Source of the DNA: Haloarcula nitratireducens
GTDB lineage: Archaea; Halobacteriota; Halobacteria; Halobacteriales; Haloarculaceae
Length of the DNA stretch: 64,000 nucleotides
NCBI RefSeq assembly: GCF_019599505.1
Contig: NZ_RKLT01000001.1
Coordinates: 124,001-188,000 of the forward strand
Reading direction: 5' to 3'
Below are positions 8,769-18,386 of the stretch, in pieces. Position 1 is the stretch's first letter; every line of letters begins with the position of its first letter. The position numbers and the translations under genes are program-made. Under the pieces are notes generated by a model. It did no database searches, was not told where the DNA came from, and was given only the letters and a program-made list of their open reading frames with translations.

Positions 8769-9875
8769 ATGGCCCACACGTCGTCGCCGACGGACCTCCC
8801 CGACCCCGAGCGACTCGCCGACGCCTTCTACGTCTACGAGGTGGACGCGACGCCCGAGGACGGGATCCGGTACTACGGCGAACCGATGACGGAACGCGAG
8901 AGCGTCGTGCAGGCGGTCGGGCCGACCTTCCGAAGTCGCGGTTATCGGGTCCGTCTCACGGAGGAGACCGGCGAGTACGTCCTCGTCGCCGAGAAGCGGT
9001 CGCTGGGCGTCGACGGCGTCCCGTGGACGAACGTCGCCCTGGCGCTGGCGACGCTGCTCTCGACGCTGTACGCGGGGAGTCGGTGGTACGGGCTGCCGGT
9101 CATCTCGGACCCGGTCTCGCTGGTGGGAGCGTGGCCCTTCGCGGCGGCGGTGCTCGGTATCCTCGCGGTCCACGAGTTCGGCCACTACGCGCTGAGTCGG
9201 TACCACGAGGTGCAGGCGAGCCTGCCCTACTTCATCCCGCTCCCGTTCAACGTCATCGGCACGCTGGGGGCGGTCATCCAGATGAACGACAACATCCCCG
9301 ACCGGAAGGCGCTGTTCGACATCGGCGTCGCGGGGCCGCTCGCGGGGCTGGTGGCGACGGTGCTGGTCACCGCCGTCGGCGTCACGATGGACCCGATTCG
9401 GGTCCCCGGCGGCCTCATCGCGCACGTCGACATCGGCTATCCGCTGTTGATTCGCGGCATCGCGGCGTTGCTCGGCGAACAGGTCGTCTACGCCGACCCG
9501 ACCCTGATCCCCAATCCCGTCGTCATCGCCGGGTGGGTCGGCGCGTTCGTCACCTTCCTGAATCTGCTGCCGGTGGGGCAGCTCGACGGCGCGCACGTCA
9601 CGCGGTCGCTGTTGGGCGACCGGATGCGGTCGATCCAGTTGGTGGTCCCGTTGCTCCTGTTCGGCCTCGCGGGCTACCTCGTCGCCTTCGAGAACGGCCA
9701 GGCGGCGGCGCTGTGGGCGTTCTGGGGCGTGCTGACGCTCGTCTTCGGACGCGTCGGGTCGGCGACGCCGCTGGACGAGACGCCGCTCGGGACCAAGCGG
9801 GCCGCCGTCGGCGTCCTGACGTTCGTCCTCGGCGTGCTGTGTTTCGCGCCGGTGCCGATCGTCATCTCGTTGTGA
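8769..9875 (+). CDS. Site-2 protease family zinc metalloprotease (M50)
   Basis: A membrane protein of 368 residues. An N-terminal soluble domain of about 85 residues precedes several transmembrane helices. The zinc motif HEFGH lies at about 135-139 inside a helix, and the third ligand motif LLPVGQLDG falls near residue 267; both are intact. S2P enzymes cut membrane-embedded substrates, often anti-sigma-like or regulatory proteins; the target here is unknown. A GTG directly before the ATG could add one residue. It begins 44 bases after scpA and may be in the same transcript. Confidence 0.93.
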   Translation: MAHTSSPTDLPDPERLADAFYVYEVDATPEDGIRYYGEPMTERESVVQAVGPTFRSRGYRVRLTEETGEYVLVAEKRSLGVDGVPWTNVALALATLLSTLYAGSRWYGLPVISDPVSLVGAWPFAAAVLGILAVHEFGHYALSRYHEVQASLPYFIPLPFNVIGTLGAVIQMNDNIPDRKALFDIGVAGPLAGLVATVLVTAVGVTMDPIRVPGGLIAHVDIGYPLLIRGIAALLGEQVVYADPTLIPNPVVIAGWVGAFVTFLNLLPVGQLDGAHVTRSLLGDRMRSIQLVVPLLLFGLAGYLVAFENGQAAALWAFWGVLTLVFGRVGSATPLDETPLGTKRAAVGVLTFVLGVLCFAPVPIVISL

Positions 9876-9974
9876 GAGCGTCGACGGCGACACGATTCTG
9901 TCTCGGCCCTGCTTTCCGAGTGTCCTGACCTCGCCGGGGAAACACAGAGATAGGTGGAGCGTGAACGGAGTCCC

Positions 9975-10247
9975 ATGAGCGAGTCAGCGGGCGTCCCCGA
10001 ACCCGACTTCGAACAGCTCCACGAGGCGGTCGAACGGCTGCTGGACGAGACGGTCGACCGAGAGGAGGCGCTGGAACTCTCCGCGGAGGACTTACGCGTC
10101 GACGTGCCGATCCGCTTCGGCGAGGACGCGCCGCGGGCGCGCTGGGGGTTCGACGGCGACGTGACCGTCACCGTCGAGGGGGTCCGCGGACCGCTGCGGG
10201 AGTGGATCGAACTCCACGAGGACCGGATCGTCGAGTCCGACGACTGA
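9975..10247 (+). CDS. Small conserved-looking acidic protein, function unknown
   Basis: A 90-residue protein with an N-terminal helical half and a C-terminal half that looks beta-rich (WGFDGDVTVTVEGVRGPL). It has halophilic composition and regular GC3, so it is likely a real gene. No motif, membrane segment or cysteine is present. The ATG at 9975 is preferred over an upstream GTG at 9954 because the added residues are not protein-like. Confidence 0.75.
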   Translation: MSESAGVPEPDFEQLHEAVERLLDETVDREEALELSAEDLRVDVPIRFGEDAPRARWGFDGDVTVTVEGVRGPLREWIELHEDRIVESDD

Positions 10248-10323
10248 CCGAACCGCCGTTTCGCGCCGCTCTGTACTGTTAGAGAGACGGAAAGAACTAT
10301 GCCGCTCGAGTTCCATGATAACA

Positions 10324-10446
10324 ATGAACATGACTCCCACGAAGATACGCGAGCGACTCGAGGAGGCGGAAGACAGGGTCGACACCGAGGAGTTCGTCGC
10401 CGCGCTGGAGTACGTCCGGGACGACGGCCGCCGTCGCCGCCGCTGA
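10324..10446 (+). CDS. Possible 40-residue protein
   Basis: A short frame of 40 codons starts at ATG 10324 (a second ATG follows two codons later) and ends at TGA 10444-10446. The first 32 residues are a plausible charged helix with haloarchaeal codon use (KIRERLEEAEDRVDTEEFVA), and the tail is five consecutive arginines. It ends 31 bases before the convergent phosphoribosyltransferase. No homology can be stated; coding status rests on codon use and composition alone. Confidence 0.45.
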   Translation: MNMTPTKIRERLEEAEDRVDTEEFVAALEYVRDDGRRRRR

Positions 10447-10477
10447 CGAGTCGGTTCCGTGCGCCGGCCGGAACGGT

Positions 10478-11179
10478 CTATTCGGAGCCGTCGGTGAGCC
10501 GCCAGCCGTCGCCCTCTCTCGCCGCCGCGTCCCGCCTGACCATCTCGTCCATCACTTCGTCGAGGCGGTCGGGCTGGGCGATCTCCATCTCGATGCGCTC
10601 GACGCCGTGGTACGACCGGAGGAGCGAGCGGACGTCGTCCGCGGTATGCACCGTCCGGTCGCTCTTCTCCATGACGCTGCCGACGAGTTCGATCATGTCC
10701 TCGACGAAGTTCCAGGGGTAGACGACCCACGTCCACTCGTCGAGTCGCTCGCCGACGAACTCGGGTTCGTGCTTGCTGGTCTGGAGCAGTTGTAGCGTCG
10801 CCGTCCGGACGCTCCCGGGGCTCTGTTCCTGTACGGCTTCGGCGGCCGTCTCGAGCGACTGGCCGGTGTCGGCGATGTCGTCGACGACGAGGACGTCCTT
10901 GCCCTCGACCGCGCCGTCGGCCAGCGGATAGCGGACCTCGGCCTCGTCGCCCTTCTGTGCGGTCCCGACGTAGTGTTCGACCTTCAGACTCGCCAAGTCG
11001 TCGAGTCCGAGGAAGTCACAGAGGCATCGACCGGCGAACCACCCGCCGCGGGCCAAGGCGACGACCACGTCCGGTTCGAAGTCGGCGGCCTTCACGTCGT
11101 CGGCCACGTCTCGACAGAGGCCGTAGATGTACTCCCAGTTGGTGATGGTACACGGGAACTCCTCCGGTAACTCGCCCAT
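10478..11179 (-). CDS. Purine-type phosphoribosyltransferase with extra C-terminal domain
   Basis: A 233-residue type I phosphoribosyltransferase. The PRPP-binding motif VLVVDDIADTGQS sits near residues 107-119, and the flexible-loop region with KVEHYVGTAQKG precedes it. The fold and the WVVYPWNFVED segment resemble xanthine/guanine/hypoxanthine salvage enzymes, which join a base to PRPP to make a nucleotide. The last 65 or so residues (from KSDRTVHTADDV) form an additional helical, winged-helix-like module beyond the usual 150-170 residue core. Base specificity cannot be assigned. Confidence 0.88.
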   Translation of the reverse strand: MGELPEEFPCTITNWEYIYGLCRDVADDVKAADFEPDVVVALARGGWFAGRCLCDFLGLDDLASLKVEHYVGTAQKGDEAEVRYPLADGAVEGKDVLVVDDIADTGQSLETAAEAVQEQSPGSVRTATLQLLQTSKHEPEFVGERLDEWTWVVYPWNFVEDMIELVGSVMEKSDRTVHTADDVRSLLRSYHGVERIEMEIAQPDRLDEVMDEMVRRDAAAREGDGWRLTDGSE

Positions 11180-11383
11180 ACACTCTCGCGTGGACGGGCG
11201 GACTTAACCGTTTCAGAACGGGCTTCTCGGAGTTTCGGTCCCCGTCGCGGCGGCGTCGGTCGATAGACAACCGAGCGCCCTCCTCCCGCGGAACAGTTCC
11301 CAACTGTCCCCGAAACGGAGTTACCGGTGCTTATCGTTCGCATGGGCCGTCTAACTAACTCCCCGCTACGTCCACCGGGTGGT

Positions 11384-13033
11384 ATGAACGCGGTACGGAC
11401 CCACGCGAGTCTGTTCCTCCTCTCGGCGCTCATCGTGACGGGAACCGCGGCGCTCGGACTGTTACCCATCGGAGCGGCACAGACCGTCGGCGACGGCACC
11501 TTCGTCGTCGAGTCGACGTCGGAAGCGAAGTCCTTCGACTACGCGTTCACCGTCGAAGGGTCTGTCTCGAAGACGCAGGCCGACGGCTACGCGGCCGAAG
11601 CGAGCGACCGGATCGTCCGGAACGACGACGGCACCGTCACCGTCACCGGGACCGCCGGCGACCAGTGGGGCGACGCCTACGAGGTCGAGGGGCGCATCGT
11701 CGCCTTCGAGAAGACGAGCGGGACCTCGACGTTCCGCCTCGAACTCGACGGCGAGGACGTGACCGGGCTCCTGACGGGGCGGCGCGGCGACACCGCCGAG
11801 AGCGCCGAGCCGATCGACGCCTGTACGACCATCACCGAACCCGGTCGCTACGAACTGACGACGGACCTCCAGGACAGCGGCGTCGAGACGTGCATCCACG
11901 TCCGGTCCGACGACGTGGTCATCGACGGCGACGGCCACGTCGTCGACGGCGTCGGCCGTAACGGCACGGTCGGCGTCCGCGTGTTCAACGGGACCGACGG
12001 CGAGCGCGTCGGCCCGGAACTCGCCAACGTCACCGTCACCGACGTGCGGGTGCGCGACTGGGAGCGCGGCGTCGTCGCCGGCGAGATATTCCGGGGGGGA
12101 CCGACGCTGCGCGTCTCGGACCTCGACGCCCGGGACAACGCGGGCGGCCTGCTCCTCTACGACGTCGAGGATTCGACGGTCGAGAACGTCACGCTCGCCG
12201 AGAACGGCGACGGACTGCGGACGTGGGAGACGACCAACCTCACGGTGCGGTCGCTGAACGCCTCGGCCAACGCCGACGTGGGCGTCCGCGTCGGGCAGGC
12301 GTCCAGTAACGTCACGCTCTCCGACCTGCGGGCGGCGAGCAACGGCGGCCGCGGCGTCGTCGTCGGGACGACGGGCGTCAGCCGCGTGACTATCCGCGAC
12401 GCCGACGTGCGGAACAACGGCGGCGTCGGCCTCGACTTCCGGTTCGACGTGTTCGACCACACCGTCTCGGAGACGGTGGTCGCGGGCAACGGCGGGGACG
12501 GCGTCAGGCTCGTCGACGCCAGCGACGTGCGGATTCAAGACACCGTCGTGCGAGACAACGCCGGCGACGGCATCAGAACGACGCGGAGCACCGGCACGCT
12601 CGGCAACGTCACGCTCCGGAACAACGCCGGGGCGGCCTACAACGACACGGCGCGGGACGGTGACGGATTCGACGCCGACCGACTCTCCCTCTCCGGCGTG
12701 ACCGTCTCGTTCACCGGCGAACCGACGCTCGCGGCGGCGACCTCGGTCCCGACGCTCCCCGACGGCTACCGGCGAACCGGCGAGGCGCTCCGAGCGGTGA
12801 GCGCGCTCCCGTCGGACGACCTCAGTGCCACGTTCTCCGCCCCGGCCCGCAGCGACGGGGAGCGCGCCGAACTGTGGTATCACGACGGCGAGACGTGGAC
12901 GCGGGTCGAGGGGGCGACCGCCGGGAGTGAGAACGCGACGGTGTCGATAGCCGGGAACGGCACTCTCGCGCTCCTCGAACCGAGCGGGCCGAGCGGAGAC
13001 GCTACGCCGGCGACCGAGCGACTGACGACCTGA
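11384..13033 (+). CDS. Secreted right-handed beta-helix (NosD/PbH1-repeat) protein
   Basis: A 549-residue protein. Residues 1-28 form a signal peptide (hydrophobic stretch SLFLLSALIVTGTAALGLL). A sandwich-like domain follows, then the segment CTTITEPGRYELTTDL typical of haloarchaeal NosD-like proteins, then many PbH1 repeats with N-x-G turns from about 180 to 430. The C-terminus is another beta domain and a Thr-rich end. Such helices bind or process surface polysaccharides. Many N-x-T/S sequons suit archaeal surface N-glycosylation. The ATG at 11384 is chosen because it precedes the signal peptide directly. Confidence 0.85.
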   Translation: MNAVRTHASLFLLSALIVTGTAALGLLPIGAAQTVGDGTFVVESTSEAKSFDYAFTVEGSVSKTQADGYAAEASDRIVRNDDGTVTVTGTAGDQWGDAYEVEGRIVAFEKTSGTSTFRLELDGEDVTGLLTGRRGDTAESAEPIDACTTITEPGRYELTTDLQDSGVETCIHVRSDDVVIDGDGHVVDGVGRNGTVGVRVFNGTDGERVGPELANVTVTDVRVRDWERGVVAGEIFRGGPTLRVSDLDARDNAGGLLLYDVEDSTVENVTLAENGDGLRTWETTNLTVRSLNASANADVGVRVGQASSNVTLSDLRAASNGGRGVVVGTTGVSRVTIRDADVRNNGGVGLDFRFDVFDHTVSETVVAGNGGDGVRLVDASDVRIQDTVVRDNAGDGIRTTRSTGTLGNVTLRNNAGAAYNDTARDGDGFDADRLSLSGVTVSFTGEPTLAAATSVPTLPDGYRRTGEALRAVSALPSDDLSATFSAPARSDGERAELWYHDGETWTRVEGATAGSENATVSIAGNGTLALLEPSGPSGDATPATERLTT

Positions 13034-13090
13034 CCCAGTCGGGGATAGTCACGATCATCGCCTGAGCACAGTACGACTGCGAGCTTCGCG

Positions 13091-13738
13091 CTACTGTTGG
13101 ACGAAGATGAAGGGACGGTCGGCGACCCACTCGGCGGCGTCGATCTCGGAGCGGATCGATTCCTGGAGTCGGTCCGTCTCCTCGGCGGCGTACGAGAACC
13201 CGTTCGACCGGAACTTCTCGATCCAGTACTCCCGCGGGGCTTCGTTCACGTGGTGGGTCCCCCTGTGACCGGGCGGAGCGGCGGTGAAGACCACACGCGG
13301 CGCAGCCGCGGTGAGGGTCTCGACGAGGGTGTCGGCGAATCGCGACGGGATGTGTTCGGCGGTCTCGATACACAGCGCTAACTCGTACCGGTCGTCGAGT
13401 TCCAGCGGCTCGCGGAGGTCGTGGATGGTGAGCGCGTCGGCCGGTATCTCGGCGTGGTCTCGGGCCTCCGAAAAGCCTTCCACGCCGTGGATCGCGGCAC
13501 CGTGCGCCCGGAACCCGGTGAGGTATCGGCCGAGTCCACACCCGAAGTCTATCACGGAGTCGGGCTCGTATTCCCGGTAGAGAACGTCGGCGACGGCGTG
13601 GGCTTCCTCCGTCGGCGTGTTGGAGACCAGGTCGAGCCAGCGGTCGCCGAACCCGTAGATGACGTCGGGCGTGGCGATTCCGAGCGCGTCTGTCTTGGCG
13701 AGCACCCATTTACCGACCGTGGTGATGTACGAGCGCAT
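13091..13738 (-). CDS. SAM-dependent class I methyltransferase
   Basis: A 215-residue protein with the glycine-rich SAM motif VIDFGCGLGRYL at about 62-73, followed by an acidic residue at the end of strand 2 (GVEGF). The motif ALCIETAEHIP corresponds to post-motif II. The substrate is unknown; the layout matches small-molecule methyltransferases. The TATA-like CACTATACG (complement at about 13766-13773) lies about 30 nt before the ATG, so the transcript is probably leaderless. It converges on the beta-helix gene. Confidence 0.85.
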   Translation of the reverse strand: MRSYITTVGKWVLAKTDALGIATPDVIYGFGDRWLDLVSNTPTEEAHAVADVLYREYEPDSVIDFGCGLGRYLTGFRAHGAAIHGVEGFSEARDHAEIPADALTIHDLREPLELDDRYELALCIETAEHIPSRFADTLVETLTAAAPRVVFTAAPPGHRGTHHVNEAPREYWIEKFRSNGFSYAAEETDRLQESIRSEIDAAEWVADRPFIFVQQ

Positions 13739-13974
13739 ACCGGAACGACCGGACGGCGATACATCACTATACGTCGCTTACTCGCCCCAGCGGGCGAAAG
13801 TGGACTTCAGACGCCGTACCGGGGGTGGCCTCGACGCGGGCCGCCCGCGCCCGTCGATACGTGTGCTTACCGCGCAGTTGCTTCACGCTACACCGCCCGA
13901 AGAAGACGACGTGTAAACTGCGGTCTGGCACGCTACCAGCAACTGTTATCCGGGGGGTCCCACAACACGGTGGC

Positions 13975-14880
13975 ATGGAGACGCGACAGGTGCTGCTCGT
14001 CGACGCGTTCGCCGCGGAACCGATGACGGGCAACCCGGCCGGGGTGGTGCCCGAGGCCGAGGGACTGACCGACGACCAGCTGCGGGCCATCGCGAACGAG
14101 CTGGGGGCCAGCGAGACGGCGTTCGTCCTGCCGAGCGAGGAGGCCGACCGGCGGCTACGCTACTTCACACCCGAACGGGAAGTGGACCTCTGCGGGCACG
14201 CGACTATCGCGGCCCACGCCGCGCTGTTCGAACGCGGCGCGCTCGACGCCGAGCAGTGCACGTTCGAGACTGCCTGCGGCGTCCTCGACGCGGAGGTCAA
14301 GTCCGACGGGACGGTGTGGATGGAGCAGGGCGACGCCGACATCCGCGAGGTGGACCTCCCGCTGGAGGACGTGGCCGACGCCCTCGGCGCGGACGTGGCG
14401 ACGCTACGGGACGTGGGCGCGGACCTGCCCCTGGCGGTGGGCGACACCGGCTTCCCGTGGCTGTTGGTCCCGATCAACTACTTCGAGCACCTCAGCGGCC
14501 TCGACCCGAATATGGCTGCCATCGAGGCGTGCTGCGAGGCGGCCGACGCGATGGGGCTGTACGCGTTCACGTTCGACACCATCAGCGGTGAGTCGACGCT
14601 GCACGGTCGGGCGTTCGCGCCGCTCGCGGGCATCGCCGAGGACCCGGTGACCGGCACCGCCGCCGGGGCCTGCGGCGCGTACGTCCGGCGATACGGCGCG
14701 CTCGACGACACCATCGAGCAGGTGGTCGTCGGACAGGGCCACTTCCTCGACCGGCCCGGCACCGTCCGCGTCGACACCGACGGCACCGAGACGTGGGTCG
14801 GCGGGCGGGCCGTAACGACGCTCGACGGGTCGCTGACGATTCCTGCCGCCGACGAGGACGACGGAATTATCGAGATATAG
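13975..14880 (+). CDS. PhzF family isomerase/epimerase-like protein
   Basis: A 301-residue protein with the duplicated diaminopimelate-epimerase fold. It has the PhzF hallmarks VDAFAAEPMTGNPAGVV at the N-terminus, the NELGASETAFV segment with its catalytic-type glutamate, LCGHATIAAHAAL near residue 75, and a second-half DPVTGTAAGACGAY loop. PhzF enzymes act as acid-base isomerases without cofactor; physiological substrates outside phenazine synthesis are mostly unknown. No phenazine genes are near. A TATA-like TGTTATCC lies about 30 nt before the ATG. Confidence 0.93.
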   Translation: METRQVLLVDAFAAEPMTGNPAGVVPEAEGLTDDQLRAIANELGASETAFVLPSEEADRRLRYFTPEREVDLCGHATIAAHAALFERGALDAEQCTFETACGVLDAEVKSDGTVWMEQGDADIREVDLPLEDVADALGADVATLRDVGADLPLAVGDTGFPWLLVPINYFEHLSGLDPNMAAIEACCEAADAMGLYAFTFDTISGESTLHGRAFAPLAGIAEDPVTGTAAGACGAYVRRYGALDDTIEQVVVGQGHFLDRPGTVRVDTDGTETWVGGRAVTTLDGSLTIPAADEDDGIIEI

Positions 14881-14932
14881 TTCGCTCGCTTCCGAGTGAA
14901 CGACCCCCCGTTCGTGCCGCCACCAGAAGCAA

Positions 14933-14940
14933 CTTAATGG
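14933..14940 (+). promoter_or_regulatory. TATA box of ppsA, which sets the start codon
   Basis: CTTAATGG is centred about 31 nt before the ATG at 14967. An earlier in-frame ATG at 14937 lies inside this element, so a transcript started from it could not contain that codon. This favours 14967 as the start. Confidence 0.55.
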
Positions 14941-14966
14941 TTCTTGGGGAACAAAACAACGAGTCA

Positions 14967-17294
14967 ATGCCAACACTGTGGCTCGACGAGATCGGTGCCG
15001 ACGACCTATCGCGGGTCGGCGGCAAGGCAGCGTCTCTCGGCGAACTTACCGCGGCGGGCCTCCCGGTCCCCTCGGCGTTCGTCGTCACCGCCGACACGTA
15101 TCGGTCGTTCATCGAGGAGACCGAGATCGACGAGGAACTGTTCGAGGCCGTCGACGTCGACAGCGACGACTCGGCGGCGCTCGCGGAGGCCGCCGAGCGC
15201 GCACAGGAACTCATCTTGGAGACCGAGGCCCCGCCCTCGGTCAAGGAGGACCTGCTCGCGGCCTACGACGAGATGGGCGACGCCGACGTGGCGGTCCGGT
15301 CCTCTGCGACGGCCGAGGACCTCCCGGACGCCTCCTTCGCCGGCCAGCAGGACACCTACCTCAACGTCTCGCGGGCCGACCTCCTGCGGCGAGTCAAGGA
15401 GTGCTGGGCGTCGCTGTTCACCCAGCGGGCCATCTACTACCGCAACGAGCAGGGGTTCGACGACGCCGCCGTCGACATCGCGGTCGTCGTCCAGCAGATG
15501 GTCGACGCCGAGAAGTCCGGCGTCATGTTCACGAGCCACCCCTCGACCGGCGCGCCGACGGCCATCCTCGAAGCCGCGTGGGGGCTGGGCGAGGCCGTCG
15601 TCTCCGGGGCCGTCTCCCCGGACAACTACGTGGTCGACCGCGAGAGCGGGGAGATCGACGAGGTCACCGTCGCCGACAAGAAGGTGATGTGCGTCCGGGG
15701 CGAGGACGGCGAGACCGTCGAGCGCTCGGTGCCGGAGGAGAAGCGCAACGAGCGCGTGCTCTCGCCCGAGGAGATCCACCGCCTCATCGAGGTCGGGGAA
15801 CTCGTCGAGGACCACTACGACACGCCGCAGGACGTGGAGTGGGCCATCTTCGAAGACGAGGTGTACCTCCTGCAGTCCCGGCCCATCACGACCATCGACG
15901 AGGCCGTCGAGGGCGAGGGAGAGGGGGCGGCCAGCGCCGACGACGGCGGCGAGACCTCGGGCGTCGCCGACGGCGGGGCGATGCAGAGCCAGACCGACGA
16001 CGTCCGTCTCACCGGTATCGGGTCCAGTCCCGGGAAGGTCACCGGCGAGGTCCGCATCGTCTCGAAGCTCGACAACCTCGACAAGGTCGAGGAGGGCGAC
16101 ATCATCGTCACGGAGATGACGACGCCCGACATGGTGCCGGCGATGAAGCGCGCGGCCGGCATCGTCACCGACCAGGGCGGGATGACCAGCCACGCGGCGA
16201 TCGTCTCGCGCGAACTGGGCGTCCCGGCGGTCGTGGGAGCGGACGACGCGAGCGAGCGCCTCCGCGACGGCCAGATCGTCACCATCGACGGCGACATGGG
16301 GACCGTCGAGCAGGGGACCGAGATCGCCGAGACGGAGGAGTCGACGGACGCGGGTGCGGAACAGCCGGCGACCGCGGAGGCGTCCCAGCAGCACTCGCCG
16401 GTCAAGCCGATGACCGGCACCGAGGTGAAGGTCAACGTCTCCATCCCGGAGGCCGCCGAACGCGCCGCGGCGACGGGCGCGGACGGCGTCGGCCTGCTCC
16501 GCATCGAGCACATGATCCTCTCGACGAACAAGACGCCGGCCCGCTACGTCGAGGACCACGGCGAACGCGCCTACGTCGACGAGATCGTCGAGGGCGTCCG
16601 CAGCGTCGCCGAGGCGTTCTACCCCCGGCCGGTGCGGGTACGCACGCTCGACGCCCCCTCCGACGAGTTCCGGCAGCTACAGGGCGGCGAGGACGAGCCC
16701 AGCGAGCACAACCCGATGCTCGGCTACCGCGGCATCCGGCGGTCGCTCGACCGCCCCGGCGAGTTCAAACTCGAACTCCGGGCGTTCGAGCGCCTCTACG
16801 AGCTCGGCTACGACAACGTCGAGTTGATGCTGCCGCTGGTGACCGACGCAGAAGACGTCCTGCGGGCGAAGGCGCTGATGCAGGAGGTCGGCATCGACCC
16901 CGAGAAGCGCGACTGGGGCGTGATGGTCGAGACGCCCGCGAGCGCGCTCTGCATCGAGGAGCTCTGTGAGGCCGGACTGGACTTCGTCTCCTTCGGGACG
17001 AACGACCTCACGCAGTACACGCTCGCCGTCGACCGCAACAACGGCAACGTCGCCGGCCGGTTCGACGAACTCCACCCCGCGGTGCTGGACCTGATGGGGA
17101 AGGTCATCGGGACCTGCCGCGAGTACGACGTGGCGACGAGCATCTGCGGACAGGCCGCCTCGAAACCGGAGATGGTCCAGTTCCTCGTCGACGAGGGCGT
17201 CACCTCCATCTCCGCGAACATCGACGCCGTGCGCGACGTGCAACACGAGGTCAAGCGCGTCGAACAGCGCCTCCTGCTGGAATCGGTTCGCTGA
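14967..17294 (+). CDS. ppsA: Phosphoenolpyruvate synthase
   Basis: A 775-residue protein in the standard three-domain order. The ATP-grasp nucleotide-binding domain (about 1-320) starts with LSRVGGKAASLGEL. The phosphohistidine swivelling domain carries GGMTSHAAIVSRELG (His near residue 410). The TIM-barrel PEP/pyruvate domain ends with CGQAASKPEMVQFLV. It converts pyruvate, ATP and water to PEP, AMP and phosphate for gluconeogenesis. An acidic low-complexity linker (about 310-345) separates the first two domains. It begins 86 bases after phzF but has its own TATA box. Confidence 0.96.
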   Translation: MPTLWLDEIGADDLSRVGGKAASLGELTAAGLPVPSAFVVTADTYRSFIEETEIDEELFEAVDVDSDDSAALAEAAERAQELILETEAPPSVKEDLLAAYDEMGDADVAVRSSATAEDLPDASFAGQQDTYLNVSRADLLRRVKECWASLFTQRAIYYRNEQGFDDAAVDIAVVVQQMVDAEKSGVMFTSHPSTGAPTAILEAAWGLGEAVVSGAVSPDNYVVDRESGEIDEVTVADKKVMCVRGEDGETVERSVPEEKRNERVLSPEEIHRLIEVGELVEDHYDTPQDVEWAIFEDEVYLLQSRPITTIDEAVEGEGEGAASADDGGETSGVADGGAMQSQTDDVRLTGIGSSPGKVTGEVRIVSKLDNLDKVEEGDIIVTEMTTPDMVPAMKRAAGIVTDQGGMTSHAAIVSRELGVPAVVGADDASERLRDGQIVTIDGDMGTVEQGTEIAETEESTDAGAEQPATAEASQQHSPVKPMTGTEVKVNVSIPEAAERAAATGADGVGLLRIEHMILSTNKTPARYVEDHGERAYVDEIVEGVRSVAEAFYPRPVRVRTLDAPSDEFRQLQGGEDEPSEHNPMLGYRGIRRSLDRPGEFKLELRAFERLYELGYDNVELMLPLVTDAEDVLRAKALMQEVGIDPEKRDWGVMVETPASALCIEELCEAGLDFVSFGTNDLTQYTLAVDRNNGNVAGRFDELHPAVLDLMGKVIGTCREYDVATSICGQAASKPEMVQFLVDEGVTSISANIDAVRDVQHEVKRVEQRLLLESVR

Positions 17295-17324
17295 GGACCG
17301 ACCCTCTCTTCTCTGTCGAGGCCG

Positions 17325-18365
17325 CTACAGCTCGCTGTCCGGGACGACGACGACTTTTCCGAAGCCCTCGCGCTCTTCGATGAGTCGGTGCGCCTCGGCG
17401 ACGTCGCTCATCGGCAGCGTCTCACGGATGCGCGGCTCGAAGGTCCCGTCCCACACCAGTTCGAGCGCCTCCTCCGCCTGTCCGGGGGTCGCCATCGTCG
17501 ACCCGATGACGTGCAGTTGGTTCCAGAAGATGCGGTTGAGGTCCGTCTCCGGCCTGCCGCCGGTCGTCGCCCCGCAGGTGACGACCCGGCCGCCCTTCAC
17601 GAGGCTCTTGAGGGAGTCCCGCCACGTCTGCGCGCCGATGTGGTCGACGACCATGTCGACGCCGCGGCCGCCGGTCAGCGACCGGATCTCGCTCGCGAAG
17701 TCGTCTTCCTCGTAGTTTATCGTGTGGTCGGCCCCGAGTTCCTCGGCGTAGGCGAGCTTCTCGTCGGTGCTCGCGGTCGCGAACACCTCCGCGCCGGCCT
17801 CGGCGGCAACCTGCACCGCCGCGTGCCCGACCCCGCCCGACGCCCCGAGGACGAGCGCGGACTCGCCGACCTGCAACTCTCCGCGGTCGCGGAGCATCCG
17901 CCAGGCGGTCTGGAACACGAGCGGCGCGGCGGCGGCCGTCTCCCAGTCGACTCCTTCCGGAACCGGCGCGAGATTCGCCTCGGGGATCGCGGCGACCTCG
18001 CTGTGGACGCCGCGGACGTGTTCGCCGATGATGTGGAAATCCGGGGCCAGCGTCTGGTCGCCCTTGCGGCTGAACTCGTCGCCGCCGCCGCTCTTGCCGG
18101 CCAGAAGTGCCACTCGGTCACCGGATTCGAACCGCGTGACGTCCTCGCCGACTTCCGTGACGACTCCGGCCGCGTCGCTCCCCGGGATGTGCGGCATGTC
18201 GAGGTCGACGCCCGGCAGGCCGCGCCGGGTGTGGATGTCGAGGTGGTTCAGCGAGGCCGCCTTGATGTCGACCAGCACGTCCCCTCGACCGCACTCCGGA
18301 TCCGGGAACTCGCCGTATTCGAGCACGTCTCTGTCGCCGTGGGTATCGAACTGGACTGCTTGCAT
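17325..18365 (-). CDS. Quinone oxidoreductase-like MDR-family dehydrogenase
   Basis: A 346-residue medium-chain dehydrogenase/reductase. The N-terminal GroES-like domain contains HIPGSDAAGVV. The Rossmann domain has the NAD(P)H loop LGASGGVGHAAVQVA near residue 170. The cysteine ligands of zinc alcohol dehydrogenases are absent from the catalytic position (SLNHLDIHTR), which points to zinc-independent quinone or enone reduction. A palindrome covers its TATA box, so regulation by a small-molecule or redox sensor is plausible. It diverges from the HTR-like gene. Confidence 0.9.
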   Translation of the reverse strand: MQAVQFDTHGDRDVLEYGEFPDPECGRGDVLVDIKAASLNHLDIHTRRGLPGVDLDMPHIPGSDAAGVVTEVGEDVTRFESGDRVALLAGKSGGGDEFSRKGDQTLAPDFHIIGEHVRGVHSEVAAIPEANLAPVPEGVDWETAAAAPLVFQTAWRMLRDRGELQVGESALVLGASGGVGHAAVQVAAEAGAEVFATASTDEKLAYAEELGADHTINYEEDDFASEIRSLTGGRGVDMVVDHIGAQTWRDSLKSLVKGGRVVTCGATTGGRPETDLNRIFWNQLHVIGSTMATPGQAEEALELVWDGTFEPRIRETLPMSDVAEAHRLIEEREGFGKVVVVPDSEL

Positions 18366-18386
18366 CGTCTACGGCATCGGCGCAGT

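Noticed and set aside
14937..14966. Alternative ATG start for ppsA ten codons upstream
   Set aside because: That ATG overlaps the only good TATA element, so it would not be in the transcript, and the added residues precede the family's usual start.
15006..16559. 517-codon open frame opposite ppsA
   Set aside because: The composition is unlike any protein and it is fully antisense to PEP synthase, whose motifs are clear.
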